64,000 nt of DNA from DATFVJ01 sp963851085 (lineage in GTDB: Bacteria > Actinomycetota > Actinomycetes > Streptosporangiales > Streptosporangiaceae): the NCBI GenBank assembly GCA_963851085.1, contig CAWKNX010000010.1:372001-436000 (forward strand). The letters run 5' to 3'. Shown piece after piece: positions 8,573 to 17,394 of this stretch. Positions within the stretch are counted from its first letter, which is position 1. The number at the start of each line of letters is the position of its first letter. Under the pieces are notes generated by a model that had not been told where the DNA came from, made no database searches, and saw nothing but the letters and a program-made list of their open reading frames with translations. The position numbers and the translations under genes are program-made.

Positions 8573-11500
8573 GTGTACCTCAAGAGCCTCACGTTGCGCG
8601 GGTTCAAGTCCTTCGCCTCGGCGACGACGCTGCGCTTCGAGCCCGGGATCACTTGCGCCGTCGGCCCGAACGGGTCGGGTAAGTCCAACATCGTGGACGC
8701 CCTCTGCTGGGTCATGGGCGAGCAGGGCGCCAAGTCACTGCGCGGCGGCAAGATGGAGGACGTTGTCTTCGCCGGGACGTCCTCACGCCCGCCGCTCGGC
8801 CGCGCAGAGGTGACGCTCACCATCGACAACAGCGACGGCGCCCTGCCGATCGACTACGCCGAGGTGACCCTCAGCAGGCTGCTCTTCCGCTCCGGGCAGA
8901 GTGAGTACGCGATCAACGGCGATCACTGCCGTCTCCTCGACGTACAGGAACTGCTTTCCGACTCTGGCATGGGCCGCGAGATGCACGTGGTCGTCGGCCA
9001 GGGCCAGCTCGACGACGTCCTGCACGCCGGGCCGGAGGCGCGGCGTGCGCTGATCGAGGAGGCGGCTGGCGTTCTCAAGCACCGCAAGCGCAAGGAGAAG
9101 GCGCTGCGAAAGCTTGAGGCGATGCAGGCCAACCTCACGCGGCTGGTGGATCTGACCGCCGAACTTGGGCGCAGGCTCAAGCCACTCGGCCGGCAGGCGG
9201 AGATCGCCCGCAGGGCCGCCATCATCCAGGCCGAACTGCGCGACGCGAGGCTGCGGCTGCTCGCGGACGACTACGTGACGCTGCTCGCGGCGCTCGGCCG
9301 TGAGGAAGCCGGTGAGGCACTCGTCGCGGAGCGCCGCGCCGCCGCCGCCGCCGCGCTGGAGCAGGCCAGACAGCACGAAGCGGCCCTCGAAGCCGCCGCA
9401 GCGCAGGACGCGCCCAGGCTCACGCGTGCGCGGGACACGTGGTTCGCTCTATCAGCCCTAGCCGAACGACTCCGCGGGGTCGCTGCGCTCGCGGCAGAGC
9501 GGCACCGCAATCTGAGTTCTGGCGAAGAACCGGCCAGGCCTGGCCGGGACCCGGCCGAGCTTACGGCCGAGGCCGAGCAGACTCGTGAGCAGGAGACACA
9601 GCTCGCGGAGCGGCTCGCTGCCGACCGTGCTTTCCTCGACGCGTCGGTGCGTGAACGCACCACTGCGGAGTCGGCGCTCGCCGAGGCCGAGCGGCGGGTG
9701 TCCGCCGCTGCCAAGGAGGCGGCGCACCGGGCCGAGCGGGCCGCGAAGCTCCGCGAGCAGGCCGAGGCTCTGCGCAGCCACGCCGACGCGGCCACCGAGG
9801 AGGTCGGACGGCTTTCCGTGGCCGCCGCGCAGGCGCAGGCGAGAGCGGCACGTGCACGCGCCGAGCACACGGAGCTTGAGGAACGCGTGACCGGCCGGAC
9901 GGGCGACCAGGCCGACCTCGAGACGGCGCACGAGGACGCGAAGACCGTCGCCGCCGAGGCCGCGCAGCGAGTGAAGGAACTGCGCGCCGACGAACATCAG
10001 GCCAGCAGGGAGCGAGCCGCGCTGCACGCACGCGCGGAGGCCCTCCAGTTGAGCCTGCGCGCGGGCACCGACGCCGCGGGGACTGTGCTCGCGGATCCGG
10101 AGCGGTTCCGCGGCGTGCTCGGGCCGGTTGCCGCGCTGCTCAGCGTCGATGACGGCGCGCAGGCCGCATTGGCGGCGGCGCTCGGTGTGGCCGCCGACGC
10201 CATCGCGGTGGCGGACGTCGACGCGGCTGCGGCGGTGATCGCGGAACTCAAGAGCCGTGACGCCGGCAAGGTCGGCGCGATCATCGGCTCCAGGGTCATC
10301 GGTTCCACGGACGCCGGGTCAGGGACCGGCGACTCTGGGGCGACCGGGCCAGAAACTGCCGGACCGGACGAGACCGGATCCGGGATCACCGGTTCGGGGC
10401 TCGGTGCATCCGGGGTCACCGCATCCGAGGTCGCGCGGTCCGGAGTGCGCGTCGGGCCCGGGGTCAGCGCGCCCGGGGTCAGCGCGCCCGGGGTCAGCGC
10501 GCCCGGGGTCAGCGCGCCCGGGGTCAGCGCGCCCGAGGTCAGCGCGCCCGGGGTCACGGGGCCGGGGGGCACCGAGGCGCTGTATGACGAGGCCCGGAGG
10601 GCATCCACGGACCCTGCTGTGCGCCGCGGGTCGGGGGTCAGCGCATCCGAGGTCGCGCGGTCCGGGGTCACCGCGTCCGGTGCCGCGGTGACCGCGGATT
10701 CCACCGCAGGCGAGGACGTGCGGGACAGCCGTGTCGCGCCGGGCTCGCGTATCCCGCTCACGCACGCCGCAGGTGCGGCTCGCGTCGCCCTGCCCCCGGC
10801 CGTTAAGTATGCGGTTGATCTTGTCCGTGCGCCGGCCGAGTTTGCCGGAGCAGTCGCCGAAATGCTCGCCGGGGTCGTCGTGGCCGCCGACCTGATGACC
10901 GCGCGTGGGCTCGTGCGTGACCACCCGGGGCTGCGGGTCGTCACGAGGGACGGCGACGTGCTTGGCACGCACTGGGCGCATGGCGGATCGGCGCACGGGC
11001 CGAGCCAGATCGAGGTGCGCGCGGCCGCCGACGAGACGGTGGCCAGGCTCGCCGAGGCGGACGAGTGGTGCGCAGAGACCGCACGGCGGCTCGCGACCGC
11101 TGTCGAGGAGGAAGAGCGCGCACAGCGCGCGGTCGCCGAGGCAGCGGGTGTCTTGCGCGAGGCCGACGCCGCGGCGGCAGAGGTCTCCGGCCGGCTCGGC
11201 GGGCTCGGCGGCGCCGCGCGCGCCGCGACCGACGAGGCCGAGCGGCTGGCCAGCGCGATCGAGGCCGCGCAGCGTTCCCGTGAGGCGGATCTTGCCAAGC
11301 TCGGCGAGCTTGAGCGGCGGCTTGACGAGGTCGAGGCCGAGACGCAGATCGCCGAGTCGGGCGACGACGCCGAGGGTGGCCCGGGCAGTTCCGCTCGCGA
11401 TCAGCGCGAGATCCTCGCGCAGCGGCGTGAGGCCGCGCGTAACGCCGAGATGGAGGCGCGGCTAGCCGTCCGCACCGTCGAGGAGCGGGTACGGGCGATC

Positions 11501-12619
11501 GCGGGCCGCGCGGACGCGCTCGCGGCCGCGGCGGCGAAAGAACGCGCGGCCATCGAACGGGCCAAGCGGCGTCGCGAGATCCGGGCCAAGCAGGCCGTGA
11601 TCGCGGGAGCCGTGGCCAAGGGTGCAGTCCATGCCACGTCGTGCATCGAGGGGCATGTCGCCGCCGCACGTGCCGAACGTGCGGCCGCGGAGGCTGCGGG
11701 CAGCGCACGTGCCGCGGATCTGAAGGCCGTCCGCGAACGGCTTCGTGAGCTGGGCGCCGAGCACGACCTGCTGGTCGACGCGGCCCACACGGCGGAGATC
11801 GCCCGGGCCGAGCAGCGACTGCGGCTCGAGCAGATCGAAGGCCGCGCCGTGGAGGAGTTCGGGGTGCACGCGCAAGCGCTCGCGGCCGAATACGGGCCTG
11901 ACGTGCCCGTCCCGCCGCCGCCGGACGCACTGGAAGGTGTCGTGCCCAGTGCCTACGACCGGGACGCGCAGGAGCGCAGGGCCGGCGTGGCCGAGCGTCA
12001 GCTTGCCAGGCTCGGCAAGGTCAACCCGCTCGCGCTCGAGGAGTTCGCCGCTCTGGAGGAGCGGCACGCGTTCTTGTCATCGCAGGTGGAGGACCTCAAG
12101 AAGACGCGGCGTGACTTGCTGACAGTGATCAGGGAAGTGGACGAGCGGGTCCAGCAGGTGTTCGCAGCCGCCTACGAGGACACCGCGCGGGAGTTCGAGG
12201 GGATCTTCGCACGGCTGTTCCCCGGCGGCGAGGGCAGGCTGCTCCTCACCACGCCCGACGACATGCTGACGAGCGGGGTGGAGGTCGAGGCCCGCCCGCC
12301 GGGCAAGAAGGTGAAGCGGCTGTCGCTGTTGTCCGGTGGAGAGCGCTCGCTGACCGCCATCGCCTACCTGGTGGCGATCTTCAAGGCCCGCCCCTCGCCG
12401 TTCTACGTGCTCGACGAGGTCGAGGCCGCGCTGGACGACGTGAACCTCCAGCGCCTGCTCGGCATCTTCGAAGAACTGCGGGAGAGCTCGCAGCTGATCA
12501 TCATCACCCATCAGAAGCGCACGATGGAGATCGCCGACGCCCTGTACGGCATCACCATGCGCGGCGATGGCGTGTCCGCGGTGGTGAGCCAGCGCCTGCG
12601 CGAGCCCGCCTCCGCCTGA
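8573..12619 (+). CDS. smc: Chromosome segregation protein SMC
   Basis: SMC is the ATPase arm of condensin (with ScpA/ScpB) that compacts and segregates the chromosome. The GTG at 8573 follows GAGGAGGAG and gives the canonical N terminus YLKSLTLRGFKSF; frames open upstream add unrelated sequence. Walker A GPNGSGKS is at 31-38, signature LSGGERS near 1253-1259, Walker B YVLDEVEAALDD with D1281/E1282. Long Ala/Glu/Arg coiled coils flank the hinge. The protein is 1348 residues against about 1190 usual; most of the excess is a Ser/Gly/Pro/Val-rich block of about 145 residues (about 577-723) inside the hinge domain, including tandem VSAPG repeats. Hinge sequence resumes at VKYAVDLVRAPAEF. Confidence 0.95.
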   Translation: MYLKSLTLRGFKSFASATTLRFEPGITCAVGPNGSGKSNIVDALCWVMGEQGAKSLRGGKMEDVVFAGTSSRPPLGRAEVTLTIDNSDGALPIDYAEVTLSRLLFRSGQSEYAINGDHCRLLDVQELLSDSGMGREMHVVVGQGQLDDVLHAGPEARRALIEEAAGVLKHRKRKEKALRKLEAMQANLTRLVDLTAELGRRLKPLGRQAEIARRAAIIQAELRDARLRLLADDYVTLLAALGREEAGEALVAERRAAAAAALEQARQHEAALEAAAAQDAPRLTRARDTWFALSALAERLRGVAALAAERHRNLSSGEEPARPGRDPAELTAEAEQTREQETQLAERLAADRAFLDASVRERTTAESALAEAERRVSAAAKEAAHRAERAAKLREQAEALRSHADAATEEVGRLSVAAAQAQARAARARAEHTELEERVTGRTGDQADLETAHEDAKTVAAEAAQRVKELRADEHQASRERAALHARAEALQLSLRAGTDAAGTVLADPERFRGVLGPVAALLSVDDGAQAALAAALGVAADAIAVADVDAAAAVIAELKSRDAGKVGAIIGSRVIGSTDAGSGTGDSGATGPETAGPDETGSGITGSGLGASGVTASEVARSGVRVGPGVSAPGVSAPGVSAPGVSAPGVSAPEVSAPGVTGPGGTEALYDEARRASTDPAVRRGSGVSASEVARSGVTASGAAVTADSTAGEDVRDSRVAPGSRIPLTHAAGAARVALPPAVKYAVDLVRAPAEFAGAVAEMLAGVVVAADLMTARGLVRDHPGLRVVTRDGDVLGTHWAHGGSAHGPSQIEVRAAADETVARLAEADEWCAETARRLATAVEEEERAQRAVAEAAGVLREADAAAAEVSGRLGGLGGAARAATDEAERLASAIEAAQRSREADLAKLGELERRLDEVEAETQIAESGDDAEGGPGSSARDQREILAQRREAARNAEMEARLAVRTVEERVRAIAGRADALAAAAAKERAAIERAKRRREIRAKQAVIAGAVAKGAVHATSCIEGHVAAARAERAAAEAAGSARAADLKAVRERLRELGAEHDLLVDAAHTAEIARAEQRLRLEQIEGRAVEEFGVHAQALAAEYGPDVPVPPPPDALEGVVPSAYDRDAQERRAGVAERQLARLGKVNPLALEEFAALEERHAFLSSQVEDLKKTRRDLLTVIREVDERVQQVFAAAYEDTAREFEGIFARLFPGGEGRLLLTTPDDMLTSGVEVEARPPGKKVKRLSLLSGGERSLTAIAYLVAIFKARPSPFYVLDEVEAALDDVNLQRLLGIFEELRESSQLIIITHQKRTMEIADALYGITMRGDGVSAVVSQRLREPASA
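10457..10555. repeat. 15-bp tandem repeat in the smc hinge
   Basis: About six and a half copies of CCCGGGGTCAGCGCG, encoding the pentapeptide VSAPG, lie in the hinge insertion. Looser relatives of the unit (SGVTASEVARSG) recur on both sides at 10400-10440 and 10630-10680. Confidence 0.85.
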
Positions 12620-12955
12620 CATCGCCCATCAACCCGGTCCGATCAACCCGGCCCCATTAGCCCCACATCAACCGGCCCCTCGGCCCGGCCCCTCGGCCCG
12701 GCCCCCTCGGCCCGGCCCCCCCGGCCCGGCCCGGCCCCCTCGGCCCGGCCCGGCCCCCTCGGTCTGGCTTGCTTCATGATCGCGGTAACTTTTCCGCGCA
12801 TACGGCCGAAAACTTACCGCGGTCACGAGGGTGCGGGCCGCCGCCGCGTGGCGGGATGGGCGCGCCTGCGGGAGCGTGCGAGTAGGTGGCACGGTGCGCG
12901 GTCTTGCGGTTACTCTGGCATGGTTTCAGCGCCTGAGCGCCAACGGGAGGCGGCC
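12620..12955. repeat. Intergenic repeats after smc
   Basis: This 336-bp gap holds an imperfect tandem of CGGCCCGGCCCCCT-type units (about 12670-12765) and palindrome family copy C (12773-12794 with 12808-12829; the right arm has four mismatches). No gene is apparent until the EspC-like ORF; its upstream promoter presumably lies in 12830-12945. Confidence 0.7.
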
Positions 12956-13264
12956 ATGAGTGGCTTGACGGCCGATTTCGACGGGCTCGACAGTTGCCGG
13001 CGGGCGATGCTCGCCCAGGCGGGGCAGTTCGGCGGCATCGCTGACGGTTTCTCCGGCCACGAGATCGACGCGGGCATGTTCGGCACCCTTCCCGCTGCCC
13101 CCATGCTCGCCAGCCTGTCCGGCCAGGTGGACAGCGCGGCGGGCGGCCAGTTCTCCGCTGCGGAGAAGTTCCTGCGCGGCGTCGAGCGGGGACTCGACGC
13201 CGTGCGGCAAGGCGTTGCCGAGGCCGAACAGGCCAATATCAACGCGATTCAGACCATTAGCTGA
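12956..13264 (+). CDS. EspC/WXG100-like type VII secretion protein
   Basis: A 102-residue, Ala/Gly-rich, helical-hairpin-like protein preceded by GGGAGG at 12945-12950. Its size, composition and position six bases upstream of a WXG100-type gene resemble the EspC-like and WXG100 families exported by type VII (ESX) systems. A weak turn region (GGIADGFSGHEIDAG) separates two helices; no strict WxG motif is visible. It is likely the partner of the downstream gene. No EccC or other ESX machinery gene is in the window, so secretion is inference. Confidence 0.6.
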   Translation: MSGLTADFDGLDSCRRAMLAQAGQFGGIADGFSGHEIDAGMFGTLPAAPMLASLSGQVDSAAGGQFSAAEKFLRGVERGLDAVRQGVAEAEQANINAIQTIS

Positions 13265-13270
13265 GGTCCC

Positions 13271-15703
13271 ATGAGCGCTTCAGACGAGGTCGCCAGCCTG
13301 CCAGGCGGCGGCGCCGTGGCGGCTTTTGCCGCGCAGGTCCGTGGGAATCCGGGCGCTATCCGCGCCATCGCGAACCGCTGGTCGGAGGCGGCCGCTGACT
13401 GCGCGGCGCACACCGGGTCCGTCCGGGCGGGTGCCGCGGATGTCACCCAGGTCTGGAAGGGCACCTCGGCCACGGCGTTCGCCGCCTTCATGGGCCGGTT
13501 CGGCGCGGCGGGCATGGCGGCGGAAGACGCCCTCAGGGCGGCCGCACGGACCTTACGCGGGGCCGCCGGGACGCTCGAAGAGGCGCAGATCTCCATCGAG
13601 AGCATCTGCGAGAACCTGCTCGGTGAGGTGTCACGGCTGCGTGCGGCGCATCCTGACGCGACCCCCTCGCAGCTGAGCGGCCAGATCAGCGGCCTTACCA
13701 GCGAGGCGGCGGATGCCGCACGCGTCAAGGCCGCGGAGGCGCAGCAGGCGCTCGGCATCGCGCAGCAGGCGCTGAGCGGGGATCTGAGCAGGCTGAACCG
13801 GACGTTCTCCGCCCTGCCCGAGGCGGGCACCGCGAACTTCATGCGCGGCTGGGGACAGCCGAATGGCTGGCTGCTCGCCCCGAAGGGGACCCTGTCTGGC
13901 GGGGGAAGCGGCGCGACGCGCGGTGGCACAGGCAGCACGGGCAGCGGCGCGCCAGGCCCATCGGGTTCTGCGGGCACGCCCGCGCCATCGGGTTCTGGCG
14001 GGACGACCGGCTCCGGTTCCCTCGACGGCCTGCCCGTCGCCGCTGGCGGCGCCGCGCAGACGGTCGGCAGCGTCCACCTGAGCGGACCGCCCCCGTCTGG
14101 CGGCCCCGCGGCACCGCAGCAGGTCAATGGCTGGATCAACCAGGCGACGAAGGTCCTTGAGGCGCAGGGGATCCCCGCGTCCAAGCTCAGCCCGTCCGAC
14201 ATCTGGCTCATCATCCAGCACGAATCAGGCGGAAACCCCTCGGCTGTCAACGGCTGGGACTGTGTCACGCTGGACACTCTTATCCTCACCCGTCGTGGCT
14301 GGCTGAAGCATGACGAGGTGCGCCAGGGAGACCAGACGATTGGCTACAACCCGCGGACAGGTCGAAGCGAGTGGACGCCTGTCCGCCACGTTGTTCACTA
14401 TAAGGATGCGCCGCTGATCCGGATCGGCCACTCTGGCTGGCAAGCGACCGTCACACCGAACCATCGCTGGCTGAATCTGCCCCGGGTCACCGAGTCGAAG
14501 CCCGAGATGCCGGACGCCTGCCCGCTGTGTGACTGGCCTGCGCCGCCGCCACTGCCTGCACCGCTGCCGTCTTGTCCTGAGTGTGGCTGGGTTCCGGAGC
14601 GGCCCAGTGGCGTTGCGATTCACCGAGCACGTGCCCACGGCGTCGCGGGGAAGCCGCGTAGCGAGCGACCGCAGACCTTCCGCCGTCGCGGGAAGACGAC
14701 CAGGGGCGGCGTGCGTATCCACCTCGCCAAGGTGCACGGCGTAGCCGGTGAGGGGTGTCAGACCCGATTCGAGACGAACCCGCGATGGGTCGCCACGGCG
14801 GCTATCCGGAGCAATGACCGTATCCTTCTTGCGGCTCCAGCAGATACGGTGTCCGGCCTGGAGATCACGGTCAACGAAGCGGCGATCCTTGGCTGGATAG
14901 CCGGGGATGGTCACGTGGAAACCCGCAAACACCGCCCCGCCATCTCCATCGCACAGTCCAAGCCCGAGATGGTTGAACGGTTGCATGTGCTCCTCAAGGA
15001 TGTGCCACACGCTGTCTATGCTGATGACCGCGGTGGCTGCGGCCCTCACCACCAGTTCCGGCTCCAGCACGAATACGCACAGGACCTGCTCCGTCGCAGC
15101 GGTCATCCAAAGAACGACGGAGTTTCGATCGTGCTTGCCATGTCGGCCGAACAGCGCACGGCATGGCTGAGCGCCGTCATCGACGCAGCAGGGTCACGGA
15201 CCATGCAGCCGGGCTACACGCGGCCGCGAACCGTGGTCTACCAATGCCAGGGGCCACTTCTCAATGCGATTAAACTCGCGGTCTACCTGTCGGGCGCCCG
15301 GCCATCAACTGGTATGCTTTCAGGAAAAGAACAGTGGGCACCCTGCTTCGCGGTCGGCATCAACAGGCCAGTTGTTGCGGGTGCACTCCTTCGCCGCGAA
15401 GGTGCTGGTCGCGGGCCAGCTTGGTGCGTAAAAACCGAGCTGGGGTCGTGGACAGCCGAACAGGATGGGCACATTTTCCTGACCGGAAACTCAAATGCCG
15501 CCGCGGGAACTCCGTCCATTGGAATTATGCAAACAATCCAGCCCACGTTCAATGCCTATGCGCTGCCAGGGCACGGGAACATCTACAACCCGGTGGACAA
15601 CATCATCGCGGGCGTGCGTTACGCCCTGGCGCGTTACGGCTCACTGGACAACGTGCCCGGCGTCGTCGCCGTCCACAACGGGCAGCAGTACGTCGGCTAC
15701 TGA
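13271..15703 (+). CDS. WXG100-lytic transglycosylase precursor with intein
   Basis: An 810-residue precursor. Residues 1-115 are a helical WXG100/PPE-like domain with WKG in QVWKGTSATAFAAF (about 58-71). A Gly/Ser/Pro linker spans about 200-265. A soluble lytic transglycosylase (SLT) domain starts near 283: SDIWLIIQHESGGNPSAV contains the catalytic Glu (E318). The domain is broken after NGWD (330) by a 410-residue intein (331-740) and resumes at SNAAAGTPSIGIMQTI, ending with DNIIAGVRYALARYGSLDNVPGV. Removal of the intein gives a continuous 400-residue enzyme that would cut peptidoglycan glycan strands. The N-terminal WXG domain and the EspC-like neighbour suggest type VII export. The unspliced form should be inactive. 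Confidence 0.85.
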   Translation: MSASDEVASLPGGGAVAAFAAQVRGNPGAIRAIANRWSEAAADCAAHTGSVRAGAADVTQVWKGTSATAFAAFMGRFGAAGMAAEDALRAAARTLRGAAGTLEEAQISIESICENLLGEVSRLRAAHPDATPSQLSGQISGLTSEAADAARVKAAEAQQALGIAQQALSGDLSRLNRTFSALPEAGTANFMRGWGQPNGWLLAPKGTLSGGGSGATRGGTGSTGSGAPGPSGSAGTPAPSGSGGTTGSGSLDGLPVAAGGAAQTVGSVHLSGPPPSGGPAAPQQVNGWINQATKVLEAQGIPASKLSPSDIWLIIQHESGGNPSAVNGWDCVTLDTLILTRRGWLKHDEVRQGDQTIGYNPRTGRSEWTPVRHVVHYKDAPLIRIGHSGWQATVTPNHRWLNLPRVTESKPEMPDACPLCDWPAPPPLPAPLPSCPECGWVPERPSGVAIHRARAHGVAGKPRSERPQTFRRRGKTTRGGVRIHLAKVHGVAGEGCQTRFETNPRWVATAAIRSNDRILLAAPADTVSGLEITVNEAAILGWIAGDGHVETRKHRPAISIAQSKPEMVERLHVLLKDVPHAVYADDRGGCGPHHQFRLQHEYAQDLLRRSGHPKNDGVSIVLAMSAEQRTAWLSAVIDAAGSRTMQPGYTRPRTVVYQCQGPLLNAIKLAVYLSGARPSTGMLSGKEQWAPCFAVGINRPVVAGALLRREGAGRGPAWCVKTELGSWTAEQDGHIFLTGNSNAAAGTPSIGIMQTIQPTFNAYALPGHGNIYNPVDNIIAGVRYALARYGSLDNVPGVVAVHNGQQYVGY
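14261..15490 (+). mobile_element. Intein with zinc finger and LAGLIDADG region
   Basis: A 410-residue intein in the SLT gene. Block A starts with Cys331 (CVTLDTLILTRRGW); block B has TVTPNHRW with His398. A C-x2-C-x12-H-x4-H pattern (C435, C438, H451, H456), preceded by another CPLC (417-420), resembles a C2H2 finger; the helix-like GVAIHRARAHGVAG is echoed by GVRIHLAKVHGVAG about 45 residues later. The endonuclease region has LGWIAGDG (540-547) and a degenerate second motif WLSAVIDAAG (632-641), where the second acidic residue is replaced. Blocks F/G read GSWTAEQDGHIFLTGN with terminal Asn740 and +1 Ser741; the residue before Asn is Gly rather than His, a variant known from some functional inteins. 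Base composition looks less G+C-rich than the flanks, fitting horizontal arrival. Confidence 0.9.
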
Positions 15704-15806
15704 CCGATCCGGCAGGCGGTCCGCGCCATGGTTGGCCCGTTGGGGCGCTATGGCGCCCTCCAGGGGCCAACGATCAAGCTCTCCACCATTGGCTCGGCCG
15801 AGCCGG

Positions 15807-16352
15807 TCAGGCGGCATCCCAGTCGAGGCGGAACCACACGAGACGGCGGACCGCCTTGCTCCCGGCGCCATTGGGGCCGGGCTCGCCGGGCTGCGCGCAC
15901 TCCCAATGGCCCCAATGGCCCCACTGGGTTGCGAGCATGTCGACTAGTTCGAGGCCGTGGCCACGCTCGTTCAGGTCCCCTGGACGGGCCTCGCGTGGCG
16001 CCGGCGTCGTGGCAGCGCCGTCGTCGATGACCGCGACGGCCGCGGCCGCGAGGGCGCGGCAGGCGATGACCTCGAAGCTGCCGCCATCGCGGGTCGCGGT
16101 GTGCTGCACGGCGTTGCTCGCGAGTTCGCTGGTGAGCAGCACCGCGGTGTCGGTGACGGGGCAGCCGTCCAGGGCGCGCTCCACGAAGCGGCGGGCGTGT
16201 CGCACCTGATCGGGCCGGCCAGGAAAGACGCGGCGGCGTGGCCGCACGGTGTAGGCCGCATTCAGCACGGGCAATCCCGGCGCGGGAGCAAGCAGATCAT
16301 CAGCAGCAGGGCCGGCCGGGCCGGGCCCATCGCCATTGCCGGGAGTCGTCAT
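15807..16352 (-). CDS. RsbW-like ATP-binding regulatory kinase
   Basis: A 181-residue GHKL-fold protein of the HATPase_c_2 (anti-sigma factor RsbW/SpoIIAB-like) family. The N box is seen as LLTSELASNAVQH and the G motif as DLNERGHGLELV. The start was chosen for the upstream AAGGAG; longer reading frames exist but lack a ribosome site. Such single-domain proteins in actinobacteria often act as serine kinases or anti-sigma factors. It is convergent with the transglycosylase gene (103-bp gap) and divergent from the XRE regulator, a linkage commonly seen with XRE-DUF5753/DUF397 pairs. Confidence 0.85.
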   Translation of the reverse strand: MTTPGNGDGPGPAGPAADDLLAPAPGLPVLNAAYTVRPRRRVFPGRPDQVRHARRFVERALDGCPVTDTAVLLTSELASNAVQHTATRDGGSFEVIACRALAAAAVAVIDDGAATTPAPREARPGDLNERGHGLELVDMLATQWGHWGHWECAQPGEPGPNGAGSKAVRRLVWFRLDWDAA

Positions 16353-16569
16353 TGCCCGCTTACTCCTTAACTTGAGCGCGCCGTGCGGACCTGCATGGCC
16401 CGCGCAAGCCGGGGTGCCTGTCCGGTACGCGGGCGCTGGGTCGGCCGGCCGCCGTGCGGCTTGCGCCACACAGCCTGTCGTCACAGGAATACGCTGGGCA
16501 AGAGGATGTGGCCTGACACGATCTTTGTGGCGAACCGCCGGCCACCTGTTGGATGTGTTGGAGGCGCAG

Positions 16570-17394
16570 ATGCCACCGTCGCGGGAGCTTGATCCACATG
16601 AGGGCGCACTGGCGTTCTTCGGCGCTGAGCTTCGCCGGAGCCGGCTGGCGGCCGGACTGTCACAAGATCAGCTAGGCCAGATGATCAGGTACTCCGGCGC
16701 GCTGGTCGGAATGATCGAAACCGCGAAACGCACACCCTCGCGCGACCTCGCGGAACGCTGCGACGAGGCGCTCGGCGCTGACGGCATCTTCGGGCGGCTG
16801 TGGCCGCTCGTGTCGCGTGAGGCGGCGCCGTCGTGGTTCCGGCCGTGGATCGAGATCGAGCGCGAGGCCGCGGCGCTGCGCTCATTCGAGCCGCTGATCA
16901 TCCCGGGTCTGTTACAGACGCCCGGATATGCGCGCGCGGTCCTCGGCGCCCGGCCGGGCGGCACAGAGGACGAACTCGAGCAGCAGGTCGCGACGCGCCT
17001 TAGCCGGCAGGCAGTCCTGTCCGGCAACCAGCGCCTGCACCTGTGGTGCCTGATCGACGAGGGCGCGCTGCATCGCTGCGTGGGCGGCGCCAAGGTCATG
17101 CATGATCAGTTGCTGCACTTGGCGGAGATGTCGCACCACCAGAAGGTCAGCGTGCAGGTGGTGCCCTTCGACGTCGGCGCGCACGCCGGGCTGCTCGGCG
17201 CGTTCGTCATCGCGAGCTTCGACGGCGCGGCCGATATCGTGTACCTGGAGACCGCGGGGTCGGGCCAGGTGGTCGAGCTACCGTCGGCCGTCGCCGAGAT
17301 CGCGCTGACGTACGACACGCTCCGGTCGGAGGCGCTGCCCCGCGCGGCCTCGCGAGAGCTGATCGGGAAGGTGGCGGAAAGAAAATGGACCTGA
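16570..17394 (+). CDS. XRE-family regulator with DUF5753
   Basis: A 274-residue DNA-binding regulator. Residues about 17-70 are an XRE helix-turn-helix (LRRSRLAAGLSQDQLGQMI), followed by a DUF5753 domain with the family motif PLIIPGLLQTPGYARAV and the later segment VQVVPFDVGAHAGLLGAFVI. The ATG is supported by GGAGG five bases upstream. This WhiJ-like class is abundant in actinobacteria and is usually paired with a DUF397 protein, as here: the DUF397 start overlaps its last ten bases. Confidence 0.92.
   Translation: MPPSRELDPHEGALAFFGAELRRSRLAAGLSQDQLGQMIRYSGALVGMIETAKRTPSRDLAERCDEALGADGIFGRLWPLVSREAAPSWFRPWIEIEREAAALRSFEPLIIPGLLQTPGYARAVLGARPGGTEDELEQQVATRLSRQAVLSGNQRLHLWCLIDEGALHRCVGGAKVMHDQLLHLAEMSHHQKVSVQVVPFDVGAHAGLLGAFVIASFDGAADIVYLETAGSGQVVELPSAVAEIALTYDTLRSEALPRAASRELIGKVAERKWT

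Noticed and set aside
9997..11298. 433-codon frame on the minus strand opposite smc
   Set aside because: Composition is that of a G+C-rich shadow (Ala/Ser/Arg/Pro only); the plus strand encodes intact SMC.
15704..15806. Frame continuing past the transglycosylase stop
   Set aside because: Convergent with the RsbW-like gene; the extra frames are shadows of that gene.
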